From Veillonella infantium (GTDB taxonomy: Bacteria > Bacillota > Negativicutes > Veillonellales > Veillonellaceae): 64,000 nt of DNA. The DNA is taken from positions 186,001-250,000 of the forward strand of contig NZ_PPDD01000012.1 in assembly GCF_002959895.1 (NCBI RefSeq), written 5' to 3'. How positions within the stretch are numbered: position 1 is the stretch's first letter; each line of letters opens with the position of its first letter. The notes beneath the pieces were generated by a model, which made no database searches, was not told the origin of the DNA, and saw only the letters and a program-made list of their open reading frames with translations. The position numbers and the translations under genes are program-made. Below are positions 32,085 to 41,778 of the stretch, piece by piece.

Positions 32085-33428
32085 ATGGAAACACCGAATA
32101 AGGGGGATAGTCGGTGGGGCTCACTCTTTAAAAATGATTTACAAGGTATGCTCTTACCTATATTGCTTATCACGATTATAGGTAGTGTGAATATCTTCAG
32201 TGCCACTTATATTAACTCTATTTACGAAAATACAGGGCTTTTAGGGTACTTTTCAAAACATATAGGCTTCCTATTTCTTTCAATGGCAATAGGTGTTATT
32301 TTATATCGGTATGATTATAGGCAACTACAAAAGCCACATATGTTGCAACGCATAATGATTGCAACCCTAATAGGTATGGTGTTAGTCCTTGTGGCGGGCT
32401 CTGTCATTAATGGTGCGCGTCGGTGGATCGTTATCGGTCCCGTATCGATACAGCCGTCGGAATTTGCCAAGTTAGCTGCTATAATATGGACATCCGCTAA
32501 ATTGAGTACCATGAGAAAATGGGGTAAATCAAGATATAATAATCCACTCACAAACTTACAAGGTTATGTGAGTGAGCGGGTAGGTTATATGTTGCCAATG
32601 TTAGTTTGGCCGATAATCTTTGCAGTTCTAACCATCTTGCAACCAGATATGGGGACTACTGTACTAATCTTTGGGTTCTCCTTCATACTAATTTACTTAG
32701 CAGGCTTTGATGGGCGATTCTTTGGTGGTGCCTTTGCCGTAGCTGGTGTGATCGGCTTCATTGCAGCTCGTATGTCGCCATATCGTTGGGAACGGATTCA
32801 GTCATGGTTCGATCCTTGGCCGCATGCTCAAGATATGGGCTATCAAACTGTACAAGGTCTTTTGGCCGTAGGTTCTGGTGGTATTCTTGGGGAAGGCTTT
32901 ATGCAAGGTACATCTAAGTACTTTTACTTGCCAGAGGCTCATACAGATTTTGCATTTGCCGTGTGGGCTCAAGAAATGGGCTTTGTCGGTGCTGTCTTTG
33001 TCGTTCTCTTGGTAGCGGCCTTTACATACTTTGGTTTCCGCATTGCTAATAAATCTCGTGATGAATTTGGCAGATGGTTAGCTATGGGCATAACCTTGCT
33101 CATCAGTGGACAAGCATTATTTAATATTGCCATGGTTTGCGGGATTATGCCGGTAACAGGTGTGCCTTTGCCATTTATTAGTTATGGCGGTTCTTCATTG
33201 TTAATGAACTTTATGGCCATAGGCTTGTTAGCCAGTGTTGGTCGCCGTAATGTAGAAGGTGTAAAACAAGTTGGTACGGCTGAGGATTTACCATCCTTGC
33301 GTGAAGAGACACAAAGTCGCTTCAAACCTAAGGCGACTCAAGAAACAGACAAGACTGAAATGCCTGGTCCGTTTAGACCTAGAGAGCCTAGAAGACCAAC
33401 GCGTAGACGTCCGAGACCTAAAAATTGA
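32085..33428 (+). CDS. FtsW/RodA/SpoVE-family SEDS peptidoglycan polymerase
   Basis: The 447-residue protein has about ten membrane helices and the SEDS motifs: PSEFAKLAAI, a QPDMGTTVLI segment, LPEAHTDFAFAVWAQEMGF with the catalytic Asp region, and VTGVPLPFISYGGSS. It polymerizes lipid II with a partner class B PBP, not seen here. A basic, Pro/Arg-rich cytoplasmic tail closes it (REPRRPTRRRPRP). No mre or fts neighbours decide between RodA (elongation) and FtsW (division); its short GSVNIFSATY helix 1 leans to RodA. Confidence 0.9.
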   Translation: METPNKGDSRWGSLFKNDLQGMLLPILLITIIGSVNIFSATYINSIYENTGLLGYFSKHIGFLFLSMAIGVILYRYDYRQLQKPHMLQRIMIATLIGMVLVLVAGSVINGARRWIVIGPVSIQPSEFAKLAAIIWTSAKLSTMRKWGKSRYNNPLTNLQGYVSERVGYMLPMLVWPIIFAVLTILQPDMGTTVLIFGFSFILIYLAGFDGRFFGGAFAVAGVIGFIAARMSPYRWERIQSWFDPWPHAQDMGYQTVQGLLAVGSGGILGEGFMQGTSKYFYLPEAHTDFAFAVWAQEMGFVGAVFVVLLVAAFTYFGFRIANKSRDEFGRWLAMGITLLISGQALFNIAMVCGIMPVTGVPLPFISYGGSSLLMNFMAIGLLASVGRRNVEGVKQVGTAEDLPSLREETQSRFKPKATQETDKTEMPGPFRPREPRRPTRRRPRPKN

Positions 33429-33473
33429 TGTGTAATTCTTATGTTTCATAAGAGTAACATATATGTGTAAAAT

Positions 33474-33505
33474 CCAATGCTATATCATACCGGGTATAGC
33501 GTTGG
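33474..33505 (+). promoter_or_regulatory. Stable hairpin upstream of the uracil permease gene
   Basis: CCAATGCTATA pairs with TATAGCGTTGG (one wobble) around a 10-nt loop. No T run follows, so it is probably not a terminator. It may belong to the permease leader. No PyrR-binding consensus is visible. Confidence 0.4.
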
Positions 33506-33538
33506 AACCTAGTGTTGTTATTGTGGTGAGAGGAAAAA

Positions 33539-34822
33539 ATGAAGGATTATATTGATATTCAAGAGCGCCCGTCTTGGGGGCGTATGTTGCCACTTAGTTT
33601 CCAACATTTATTTGCTATGTTTGGCTCTACTGTATTAGTACCATATTTGTTAAAGGTAGATCCTGCAACAGCTTTATTTATGAATGGTATCGGTACATTG
33701 CTATACCTATTCGTATGTAAAGGTAAAATCCCTGCATACCTCGGTTCTAGCTTTGCTTTCATTGCTCCTGTAGCTGGTGTATTATCTGCCGGCCTCGGTT
33801 ATGAGGCAGCTAAAGGTGCCTTCGTTGTATTTGGTTTATCCTTTGTGATTTTATCTGTTCTAGTTCGCTATATTGGTACGCGTTGGATTGATAAGTTATT
33901 CCCACCGGCTGCCATGGGTGCTATCGTTGCTATTATTGGTTTGGAATTGGCACCAGTAGCGATGAGCATGTCTGGCCTTATTGGTAATCAAGATTTGGGC
34001 ATGAGCCACAGCCAAGCTGTATTTATTTCTATGTTTTCCTTAGTTGTTACCTTGCTTGGTACTGTTGTGTTCCGTGGTTTCTTAGCAGTTATCCCTGTTT
34101 TGATTGGCGTTGTTTCCGGCTATATATTATCCGCCTTTATGGGTGTTGTTGATTTCTCTAGCGTAGAGGCTGCACCTTGGTTCTCCTTACCGCAGTTCTA
34201 TGGCATGCCTGTATTTGATATCAATGCAATCATCATGATTATGCCAGCACTCTTTGTAGTATTTGCAGAACATGTAGGTCACTTGGTTGTAACTAGTAAC
34301 ATCGTATCCAAAGACTTGATGAAAGAACCAGGCTTACAACGTTCTTTGCTCGGTGATGGTCTTGCGAATATTTTATCTGGTTTCTTTGGTGCTACACCAA
34401 ATACGACATATGGTGAAAACATCGGTGTACTCGCTATCACCCGTTGCTTCAGTGTATGGGTTATCGGCGGTGCTGCTGTTCTTGCTATGATTATCTCCTT
34501 TGTAGGTAAAGTAGCTGCTCTTATCCATGCTATCCCAGTACCGGTTATGGGGGGTGTATCCATTCTCTTGTTCGGTATCATTGCAGCATCCGGTTTGCGC
34601 ATGCTTGTAGAACGCAAGGTAGATTATACAAATCCTGTGAACATGATCTTAACATCTGTTATCCTTGTTGTAGGCCTTAGCGGTGCTGAACTTGCTGTAG
34701 GTCCTGTTGTGTTGAAAGGCATGGGCCTTGCGACTGTAGTAGGCATGGCAATGAGTATCATCCTATTGATTCTTCAAAAAACAGGCGTTGGTAATGACCA
34801 ATTGAAAAAAACAGAAGTATAA
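33539..34822 (+). CDS. Uracil/xanthine permease (NCS2 family, UraA-like)
   Basis: The 427-residue membrane protein has the 14-helix NCS2 pattern. Markers are LSFQHLFAMFGSTVLVPYL in helix 1, the YLGSSFAFIAP half-helix, AEHVGHLVV with the substrate-binding glutamate, and GATPNTTYGENIGVLAITR. These fit UraA/PyrP-type uracil:proton symporters, though xanthine specificity cannot be excluded. It is a single-gene unit with a strong terminator. It has no nearby pyr genes. Confidence 0.88.
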   Translation: MKDYIDIQERPSWGRMLPLSFQHLFAMFGSTVLVPYLLKVDPATALFMNGIGTLLYLFVCKGKIPAYLGSSFAFIAPVAGVLSAGLGYEAAKGAFVVFGLSFVILSVLVRYIGTRWIDKLFPPAAMGAIVAIIGLELAPVAMSMSGLIGNQDLGMSHSQAVFISMFSLVVTLLGTVVFRGFLAVIPVLIGVVSGYILSAFMGVVDFSSVEAAPWFSLPQFYGMPVFDINAIIMIMPALFVVFAEHVGHLVVTSNIVSKDLMKEPGLQRSLLGDGLANILSGFFGATPNTTYGENIGVLAITRCFSVWVIGGAAVLAMIISFVGKVAALIHAIPVPVMGGVSILLFGIIAASGLRMLVERKVDYTNPVNMILTSVILVVGLSGAELAVGPVVLKGMGLATVVGMAMSIILLILQKTGVGNDQLKKTEV

Positions 34823-34905
34823 TTATAGTCAAACCTATTGATGAAATAGCATCTTACGATGATGACTGACAATAGTAAAGCTTTAAACTAATATACTTTA
34901 TAAAT

Positions 34906-34952
34906 AACGACTACTGAATCAGGTATGATCCTGTGAAAGTAGTCGTTTTTAT
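34906..34952 (+). terminator. Terminator of the uracil permease gene
   Basis: AACGACTACT pairs with AGTAGTCGTT with an inner CAGG/CCTG stem, followed by a T run. Confidence 0.9.
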
Positions 34953-35120
34953 TATCTTATACATATCATCGTTTAATACTTGTGAACCGAATAGGTTTAG
35001 GATGTAAGACTATTTGATATGAAATAGATTTATATGATAAGGGTTATCTTTATAATTTATTATTTATATTGTATAATGAATATATAAGTTGTATAAAATT
35101 AATTAAAGAGAGGAGGGCCT

Positions 35121-35585
35121 ATGGAGTTTTTAGTATGGATGGCTATAGGGATTGCCCTAATGGCTGTAGAACTTGTTGTTCCAGGTGGTATTTTGGGACT
35201 CATCGGTTATTGTACATTCCTTTGGGGTGTGTATGTAGCCCTTGGAGAAGGTACGGTGGCGCTATATGCCGTACTAGGATTAACAGCCTTGTTGATTGTC
35301 CTTATCATCGTGTTCTTTAATCACTTTGAAAAGACTTGGATAGGCAAATTGTTTACCTTAGGGCAACGATCTACGACAAAAGCTGGTTATGTATCTAATG
35401 ATGTATTAGATGACTTAGTCGGTAAAGAAGGCGTAGCTCATACTACACTACGCCCTGCAGGTATTGCTAAAATTGATGGTAATTTGGTGGATGTTGTGAC
35501 CGAAGGGGACTTCATCGATGCCGGTTCACCTATTGTGGTGCTTCGTGTTGTGGGCGGCCGCAATATAGTTAGAAAGCGCGATTAA
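35121..35585 (+). CDS. NfeD-like membrane protein
   Basis: The 154-residue protein has three or four N-terminal membrane helices (residues 1-75, with PGGILGLIGY) and a C-terminal OB-fold domain of about 60 residues (VGKEGVAHTTLRPAGIAKIDGNLVDVVTEGDFIDAG). It is the short NfeD form without the ClpP-like protease domain. Such proteins partner with flotillins, and floA follows 36 bases later. The start at 35121 follows AGAGGAGG. It should sit with FloA in membrane microdomains. Confidence 0.92.
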   Translation: MEFLVWMAIGIALMAVELVVPGGILGLIGYCTFLWGVYVALGEGTVALYAVLGLTALLIVLIIVFFNHFEKTWIGKLFTLGQRSTTKAGYVSNDVLDDLVGKEGVAHTTLRPAGIAKIDGNLVDVVTEGDFIDAGSPIVVLRVVGGRNIVRKRD

Positions 35586-35621
35586 GCTTTCACCACATCG
35601 TCGTATATAATGGAGGTTATT

Positions 35622-36578
35622 ATGGATGTAAGTATTTTAATCTTGATTCCCATTCTACTGATTGGGATTATGGTGTTCTTGTATGTTGTGCCATTAGGCC
35701 TTTGGGTATCTGCTCTTGCAGCAGGCGTTAATGTTGGTATCTTTACACTCGTAGGTATGCGCTTACGTCGTGTAAATCCATCTCAAATTGTAATGCCTTT
35801 GATTAAAGCAAATAAAGCAGGTCTTGATGTTAATGTAAATCAGCTTGAAGCACATTACCTTGCAGGTGGTGACGTTGACCGCGTTGTAGATGCTTTGATC
35901 GCCGCTGAACGCGCATCTATTCCTTTGACATTCGAACGTTCTGCAGCTATCGATCTTGCAGGTCGTGATGTATTGGAAGCAGTTCAAATGTCCGTTAATC
36001 CTAAGGTGATTGAAACACCAATTATCTCTGCAGTAGCAAAAAATGGTATCGAACTCAAGGTTCGTGCTCGTGTAACTGTACGTGCTAATATTGACCGCCT
36101 CGTTGGTGGTGCTGGTGAAGCTACGATTATCGCCCGCGTTGGTGAAGGCATCGTAACAACTGTAGGTTCCTCTGAAGAGCATACAGACGTATTAGAAAAT
36201 CCAGATCACATCTCTCGTACTGTATTGGGTAAAGGCCTTGATGCGGGTACTGCATTTGAAATCTTGTCCATTGATATTGCGGACGTAGACGTAGGACGTA
36301 ACATCGGTGCTCAATTGCAAACTGACCAAGCGGAAGCGGATAAGAAAATCGCGCAAGCTCGCGCCGAAGAACGTCGTGCTATGGCTGTTGCGACAGAACA
36401 AGAAATGCGTGCTAAAACACAAGACATGCAAGCTAAGGTTGTGGAAGCACAAGCTGAAGTACCTAAAGCATTGGCAGAAGCTTTCAGAAATGGTAATCTT
36501 GGCGTTATGGATTACTACAATATGAATAATATTATTGCAGACACTAAAATGCGTGAAAATTTAGCAGATAGTGAATAG
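35622..36578 (+). CDS. floA: Flotillin-like protein FloA
   Basis: The 318-residue protein has an N-terminal membrane hairpin ([23 protein letters not shown]), a SPFH domain (about 30-200) and a C-terminal helical region with Ala/Glu repeats. It ends with [25 protein letters not shown], diagnostic of the UPF0365/FloA family. FloA scaffolds membrane microdomains and affects fluidity. The start at 35622 follows TGGAGG. It sits between nfeD and a membrane-anchored hypothetical gene in a probable three-gene operon. Confidence 0.95.
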   Translation: MDVSILILIPILLIGIMVFLYVVPLGLWVSALAAGVNVGIFTLVGMRLRRVNPSQIVMPLIKANKAGLDVNVNQLEAHYLAGGDVDRVVDALIAAERASIPLTFERSAAIDLAGRDVLEAVQMSVNPKVIETPIISAVAKNGIELKVRARVTVRANIDRLVGGAGEATIIARVGEGIVTTVGSSEEHTDVLENPDHISRTVLGKGLDAGTAFEILSIDIADVDVGRNIGAQLQTDQAEADKKIAQARAEERRAMAVATEQEMRAKTQDMQAKVVEAQAEVPKALAEAFRNGNLGVMDYYNMNNIIADTKMRENLADSE

Positions 36579-36586
36579 GAGTAGCT

Positions 36587-37336
36587 ATGGACTCTATTTT
36601 GTCTTCTGTGCTATCCATCTTTTCGCATAACCCTATATTTGTGCTAGGTATCATCGCGTATATTGCTTTTTCCATTATAAAAAGCAAGAATACAGAAGAG
36701 TCTGATGAGTATGACAATAATGAAAGCTCAGGCCAGACTTGGGAGGATATGGAACGTGAATATGGTATCTCTATAGAGAAAAAGCCTGTAGAACCTTCGC
36801 CTGAGGACTTGTTGTATGATGATGATTTCTATCGAGAAATATTTAAAAATAGACCGATTGAAAATCAGCACCCTGAGGCTCCCTTAAGACCGAAGGGGGG
36901 AAGACTGTTTCAATATGATGATTCGGAGACATCTGAAAAACATGTTGAAGAGCATCCAAGTAATGATAAAGCTCAAACAGTTTTAGCTTCCGAGCATCAT
37001 TACGATGAAGCGTCTACAACGCAACAAGGTACTCATGTTTCATCCAAGAAAACTTCAAGTAAATCAACTGGCTTTAGTACGAGTACAACTCGTTTAAGTA
37101 GAGAGTCTGTTACAGGGCCAACCTTAAGTGAACGATTGGCCGAATTCAAGCGAGATAAGGCTTCTAAAGAAGGAAAGGTACTCCTTGATACGAATATGGT
37201 AACGACTTCGCCAATCACTTCGACCAGTGTTCATACATCAAGTCATAAACGTATATCAAATCATGCTCTAAAAGAAGGCATGAAATGGTCTATTATCTTG
37301 AGTAAGCCTAAGGCTCTTGAACGCAGATATCGTTAA
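36587..37336 (+). CDS. Membrane-anchored disordered protein downstream of floA
   Basis: The 249-residue protein has one N-terminal membrane helix (IFSHNPIFVLGIIAYIAFSII). A long acidic, Ser/Thr-rich stretch (residues about 35-225) with low-complexity segments (SSKKTSSKSTGFSTSTTRLS) is probably unstructured. A short, basic C-terminal motif ends in WSIILSKPKALERRYR. I do not recognise a family. Its place eight bases after floA suggests a partner or adaptor of the flotillin scaffold. Confidence 0.65.
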   Translation: MDSILSSVLSIFSHNPIFVLGIIAYIAFSIIKSKNTEESDEYDNNESSGQTWEDMEREYGISIEKKPVEPSPEDLLYDDDFYREIFKNRPIENQHPEAPLRPKGGRLFQYDDSETSEKHVEEHPSNDKAQTVLASEHHYDEASTTQQGTHVSSKKTSSKSTGFSTSTTRLSRESVTGPTLSERLAEFKRDKASKEGKVLLDTNMVTTSPITSTSVHTSSHKRISNHALKEGMKWSIILSKPKALERRYR

Positions 37337-37507
37337 GTTGGGGTAGCCAATACGTTTATTAGTCATTAGAAAATATGGCTATCAAAATATTGGTCATAAC
37401 GTCTACTGGATTATTGGTGATTCATGATCATCGTTATTCGGGGATAGATGTTGTATAGCAATTATAACGGCACATATCCTATGTGGTGCATATAATTACA
37501 TATGGAA

Positions 37508-37556
37508 AGAGGTTCCTATTGGTCACCTATGTGACTATTAGGAACCTCTTTTTTAT
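37508..37556 (+). terminator. Terminator of the nfeD-floA operon
   Basis: AAGAGGTTCCTA pairs with TAGGAACCTCTT with an inner GTCAC/GTGAC stem, followed by TTTTATT. Confidence 0.9.
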
Positions 37557-37623
37557 TGTCTTTTTTTGATGGAACTTTCACAATAATAGGGAAAGGAGTT
37601 CGTCTACAAGGAAAGGTGATAGT

Positions 37624-38355
37624 ATGTATCGTAATGTGCGCGTTATACCTAAACAGTTACTGGAACAATTATATGTAGAGAAACAGTGGAGTGTTCGCGA
37701 GGTGGCAGAGTATTTTCAGTGTAGTGTAGATACTATTATGCGGCGTATGAAGGCATATGATATTGAGCGAAGACCGTTGAAGAAGGATATAAATATGGTT
37801 CATGTACAAGCTCTATATGAGTCAGGTAAGTGGTCATTACATTCTTTAGCGAAGCGTTATGATGTATCGATTACGACGATGGCAAGTCGGATGAAAGAAT
37901 ATGGACTAGCTTGTCAGCGTTCGACCAAGAATGTAGCTATCGATCCGGTGCGTATTTGTAGGGCCTATAAAAGTGGAAATACGTCAGACTCAATTGCACG
38001 CATGTATGGCATATCCCGATGGAAAGTACATCATGTATTGCGTCATATGGGAATGTGTACAACGCTTAAAGTAAAACCATCTCGAAAGGTGGACGAGATG
38101 GCTTACTTGTATATTCATCATCATATGAGTACGGATGATATAGGTTTAGCTTACGGTATACGAGGGTCAACAGTGGCCATGTATTTACGGGAGCAAGGTA
38201 TAGAAATTCGTTCAAATATATTAGAATTAGACGAAAATAGGATAAAAAACTTACGTGCTCAAGGGTATGGTGTTGCCAAAATTGCACAGATGATGGGCTG
38301 CTCTGCTTCTGCCGTAAGAAAACGACTAGCCATGAAAAAATATATCTCTCCTTGA
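37624..38355 (+). CDS. Protein of five tandem helix-turn-helix units
   Basis: The 243-residue protein is built almost only from five HTH repeats of about 45 residues. Their core helices are WSVREVAEYFQCSVDTIMRRM, WSLHSLAKRYDVSITTMASRM, TSDSIARMYGISRWKVHHVL, MSTDDIGLAYGIRGSTVAMYL and YGVAKIAQMMGCSASAVRKRL. Most units end with a short basic or polar tail. They resemble resolvase- or transposase-type HTH domains, but there is no catalytic or ligand domain. It should bind a long or repeated DNA target. The start at 37624 follows GAAAGGTGAT. The neighbours give no clue to its target. Confidence 0.7.
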   Translation: MYRNVRVIPKQLLEQLYVEKQWSVREVAEYFQCSVDTIMRRMKAYDIERRPLKKDINMVHVQALYESGKWSLHSLAKRYDVSITTMASRMKEYGLACQRSTKNVAIDPVRICRAYKSGNTSDSIARMYGISRWKVHHVLRHMGMCTTLKVKPSRKVDEMAYLYIHHHMSTDDIGLAYGIRGSTVAMYLREQGIEIRSNILELDENRIKNLRAQGYGVAKIAQMMGCSASAVRKRLAMKKYISP

Positions 38356-38409
38356 TGTAGTGCGGTAGATACTATATACTTAAATTTATACAATGATGGG
38401 AGGAATATT

Positions 38410-39348
38410 ATGCTTGAAATTATATCTGCTTTAATACCGTTTTTCTTACTTGGCATAGCGGCCGCTGGTTTATCCCGTGTATCTGGGGTGGCACTGTCGA
38501 TGATCATAGTACCAACACTATTGATTTGGGGAGCTAACGCGATTGATGTTATCGCCTTTATGCTGCTATTTGTGGTGTACAACAACTTTACAATGGAGAC
38601 ACAAGACGTTCGATTAGATTATAAAGACCTTGTATTATTCCCTAAATGGCGCTTATGTATTCCATTTATTTTGAGTTTAGTTGCTGCGTTCTTTGTACCA
38701 GCTGCAGGGATTGCCATCTTTATGGCCTGCTTTGTCCTAGAATTGTTAGCTACTGTATACAAACGCATTCCAGAAAATAAACGACCTCGCTTGCATCGCG
38801 TTATTGTTACATCCGTTTTAAGTGCTGTTGTAACTGCTGTAGGTGCTTATGCGGGCCCTAAAATTCCTAGTGAATACTATTTCATCTGTGCTGGTTTAGC
38901 CATCTTAATTATTACGGGCTTTGCTTGGTACGTAGGCAACCATCGAGATGCCTTTAGAGGTGCATGGGAAACAATTTGGGCTGACTTCAATTTGTTCTTG
39001 GGTATGTTTGGTGTAGAAGCCTCTTATTATCCAGCAGCGCTTACACGTTCCATTCCAAATCCAATGGACCGCATGTTACCAATGATTACCGTAGTAGGTG
39101 GATACGCTGGTCTTATGGTGGTATTTGGTATTTACAATATCTTCTCCATACCATCCTTGATTACCGCTATTGGTGCGGCTATTGGTATTCGTCTCTTTGG
39201 TATGTATGAGTTTCCACGTCATGGCAGCTTCTCCTTCTTAGCGATTGGTTTTGCTGTAGCTGCTGTTGTATGCTTGTATCTCGTATCTCCTACACCAGTA
39301 GGCTTTGATCATATTAATACATTAGTATCTCAACCAATCGGTCAATAA
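38410..39348 (+). CDS. TSUP (TauE/SafE)-family permease-like protein
   Basis: The 312-residue protein has about eight membrane helices and two glycine-rich internal repeats. The layout and the GLSRVSGVALSMIIVPTLLIWG start resemble the TSUP family that moves sulfite, sulfonates or other organic anions. The second half (YAGPKIPSEYYFICAGLAIL) diverges from well-studied members, so the family call is moderate and the substrate unknown. The start at 38410 follows GGGAGG. It stands alone between the HTH-array gene and a glycosylase gene. Confidence 0.6.
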   Translation: MLEIISALIPFFLLGIAAAGLSRVSGVALSMIIVPTLLIWGANAIDVIAFMLLFVVYNNFTMETQDVRLDYKDLVLFPKWRLCIPFILSLVAAFFVPAAGIAIFMACFVLELLATVYKRIPENKRPRLHRVIVTSVLSAVVTAVGAYAGPKIPSEYYFICAGLAILIITGFAWYVGNHRDAFRGAWETIWADFNLFLGMFGVEASYYPAALTRSIPNPMDRMLPMITVVGGYAGLMVVFGIYNIFSIPSLITAIGAAIGIRLFGMYEFPRHGSFSFLAIGFAVAAVVCLYLVSPTPVGFDHINTLVSQPIGQ

Positions 39349-39431
39349 AGACTATATATGATTAGTGATATAATTCATATATTATGCTGAAAGTTGAGTT
39401 CATACTAGATTGTGAAAGGGGTTGATGCTCT

Positions 39432-40025
39432 GTGGCAGAAACAATTGAAACGAGACCATTTCCACCGTTCTTACCAAAGAATACGACGGTGATGATGATG
39501 GGGACATTCCCACCAACTTCCGAAAAGCGATCTATGGAATTTCATTATCCTAACTTTCAAAATGACATGTGGCGCGTGTATGGCTTAGTATTCTTTGACG
39601 ATAAGGAACACTTTAGAAAAGGGGAGGAAAAAGCCTTTGATGCGGATAAGATTAAAGCGTTCTTATCTGAAGTGGGGATTGCTTCTTGTCCTACTGTATT
39701 AAAAGCTATACGCGAAAAGGGGAATGCATCAGATGCATTTCTTAAGGTTGTTGAACCTGTACCGTTGGCAGAGGTATTGGACCAAATTCCAGACTGTAAA
39801 CACATTGGTACCACAGGTGGTAAGGCCACAGAAATTTTGTTGAGCCTTTTACCAGAAAAGGTTAAATTACCTAAAACAGGGGAGACAATTCCTTTTGTGT
39901 TTAATGGTCGCGAATTGACGTTAACAAGATTACCATCTACATCTCGTGCGTATCCGTTGAGCCTTGCTAAAAAAGCTGAAGCTTATAAAAACTTCTTTAA
40001 GGCGTGTGGATTAAAAACGAAATAA
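39432..40025 (+). CDS. Uracil-DNA glycosylase-superfamily protein
   Basis: The 197-residue protein has UDG-fold motifs: MMMGTFPPTSEKRSMEFHYPN (motif A-like, followed by NDMWR) and the C-terminal RLPSTSRAYPLS (motif B-like). It resembles the mismatch-specific or family-unknown UDG group rather than Ung. It should act on damaged or mismatched bases in DNA, but the substrate is not known. Translation starts at GTG 39432 after an AAGGGG site. Confidence 0.75.
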   Translation: MAETIETRPFPPFLPKNTTVMMMGTFPPTSEKRSMEFHYPNFQNDMWRVYGLVFFDDKEHFRKGEEKAFDADKIKAFLSEVGIASCPTVLKAIREKGNASDAFLKVVEPVPLAEVLDQIPDCKHIGTTGGKATEILLSLLPEKVKLPKTGETIPFVFNGRELTLTRLPSTSRAYPLSLAKKAEAYKNFFKACGLKTK

Positions 40026-40096
40026 TATAGGTAGATATGTAGAGCATATAGATGTATCAGCTATATAGAAAAGTCATTAACTAAATAGTTATAAAT

Positions 40097-40158
40097 AACA
40101 CCTTTGATGTTATATCGTATCCTTACGGATGCAATATAATGATCAAAGGTGTTTTTAT
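40097..40158 (+). terminator. Terminator after the UDG-family gene
   Basis: ACACCTTTGAT pairs with ATCAAAGGTGT, with an inner ATATCGTATCC/GGATGCAATAT stem, followed by a T run. The rest of the gap to 40343 is AT-rich and shows nothing else. Confidence 0.88.
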
Positions 40159-40343
40159 TATTAAAAATTAATGTAAATAAAAATAACGACAATAACTATA
40201 TTATAATTGGTTATATATATCCTGTTATAAATAAAAGTAATGAGGTGTATAACATTTTAATTCTTGATTTTTATAGTGAGAGGTTTATAATTAACCGTTG
40301 TTGCAAATGGTTGACAATAGTTTAAGAAAATGGAGTTGATATT

Positions 40344-41594
40344 ATGGATAAGGCTAAAGAGGCCTTATGGACAAGAGCCTTTGTCCTTGATACTTTGATT
40401 AATTTCCTAGTATTTTTGATTTATTATTTATTAATCGTTATTATTGCGGTAGTAGCAAAGGATAATCTTCATGCCACAGCAAGTCAAGCTGGATTGGCTG
40501 TTGGTATTTATATTATTGGTACTGTTGTTGCTCGTTTGTTAGCAGGACGGTTTATTAGTATTTTAGGCTGTCGTAAGATGTTGTACTTAGGTTTATTGAT
40601 TTACTTAGTTTCAACAGCTATGTACTTCTACACACCTAATTTATTGATGCTCTACAGTGTTCGTTTCATAAATGGTTTTGCTTACGGTATTACATCTACA
40701 GCTACAAGTACAATCATAGCCGCTATTATTCCAATGTCACGTCGTGGTGAAGGGATTAACTACTATGGTTTGTCTACATCTCTTGCAGCTGCGGTAGGTC
40801 CGTTCTTAGGTATTTTGATGCTTCACAGCCTTGGCTATGACTTTATCATCGCCTTCTGTGTTGCCCTTATCATCCTTTGTGGTATCGGTTCCGTTATCAT
40901 GAAATTTAATGAACCTAAGCTCGATATTGATTCTGAAGAACATAAAGGCTTTAAAATTTCCGATTATATCGAACCACGTATGAATTCTATTAGTATTGTT
41001 TCTATACTAGTAGGTTTTGCATACTCTGGTGTTATCGGTTTTATGGCAGCTTATACAAAAGATTTAAACCTTATCTTAGCAGGTACATTCTTCTTCGTCG
41101 TATATGCTGTAGTTATTACGATAACAAGACCATTACTTGGTATTGTATTTGATATGAAAGGGGAAAACTTCGTTCTTTACCCTTGCTTCATATCTTTAGC
41201 ACTTGGTATTTTCTTATTGTCCATCGCTCACTCTACATGGCTTATACTCTTATCTGCTGTGTTTGTTGGTCTTGGTTACGGTACATTTATGTCAAACGGT
41301 CAAGCAGTAACTGTTAAAATCGTTCCTGTTCACCGCATTGGTGTTGCCACATCTACATATTTCATTGCCTTAGATATGGGCCTAGGTTTTGGTCCATACA
41401 TTTTAGGTGCTATTAAAGAGGTAGTCGGTTATACAAGTATGTTCCATGTTACTGTTGTAGTAGCACTTCTTGCATTCGTTGCTTATTATTTCCTCTATGG
41501 CCGTTATGTAGGTACTGAAAAAGATCTTTCTTTGAAAGCTCGCGCTGAAGAAGAACAAATCAGAAATCGTAAACGTAATGGAAAATTAGCATAA
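40344..41594 (+). CDS. Major facilitator superfamily transporter
   Basis: The 416-residue protein has twelve predicted membrane helices. The loop between helices 2 and 3 carries a degenerate MFS motif A (RLLAGRFISILGCRKML). NGFAYGITSTATSTIIAAIIP and GYGTFMSNGQAVTVKIVP suggest a drug:proton or metallophore exporter-like subfamily, but the substrate is unassigned. It ends in a basic cytoplasmic tail (EEQIRNRKRNGKLA). The start at 40344 follows AAATGGAGTTG. It forms a single-gene unit. Confidence 0.8.
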   Translation: MDKAKEALWTRAFVLDTLINFLVFLIYYLLIVIIAVVAKDNLHATASQAGLAVGIYIIGTVVARLLAGRFISILGCRKMLYLGLLIYLVSTAMYFYTPNLLMLYSVRFINGFAYGITSTATSTIIAAIIPMSRRGEGINYYGLSTSLAAAVGPFLGILMLHSLGYDFIIAFCVALIILCGIGSVIMKFNEPKLDIDSEEHKGFKISDYIEPRMNSISIVSILVGFAYSGVIGFMAAYTKDLNLILAGTFFFVVYAVVITITRPLLGIVFDMKGENFVLYPCFISLALGIFLLSIAHSTWLILLSAVFVGLGYGTFMSNGQAVTVKIVPVHRIGVATSTYFIALDMGLGFGPYILGAIKEVVGYTSMFHVTVVVALLAFVAYYFLYGRYVGTEKDLSLKARAEEEQIRNRKRNGKLA

Positions 41595-41631
41595 CATTAG
41601 CTATATTACTTACAAGCACATAACATATAGA

Positions 41632-41668
41632 AAGGACTATACGAGATATCGTATAGTCCTTATTTATT
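41632..41668 (+). terminator. Bidirectional terminator between the MFS gene and pepT
   Basis: AAGGACTATACGA pairs perfectly with TCGTATAGTCCTT around a GATA loop, followed by an AT-rich tail. Confidence 0.88.
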
Positions 41669-41778
41669 GTTCAGGTATCTTAGTATTCCATTGTATTCTA
41701 TACTACTAGTTTCGTATTTAAATATCGTTTAAATGCCATCTAGTAGTATAGGTGCATGAGAAGTTACATCGTAACCTA

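Noticed and set aside
33474-33505. PyrR-binding attenuator before the uracil permease gene
   Set aside because: The hairpin lacks the PyrR loop consensus and is not followed by a T run.
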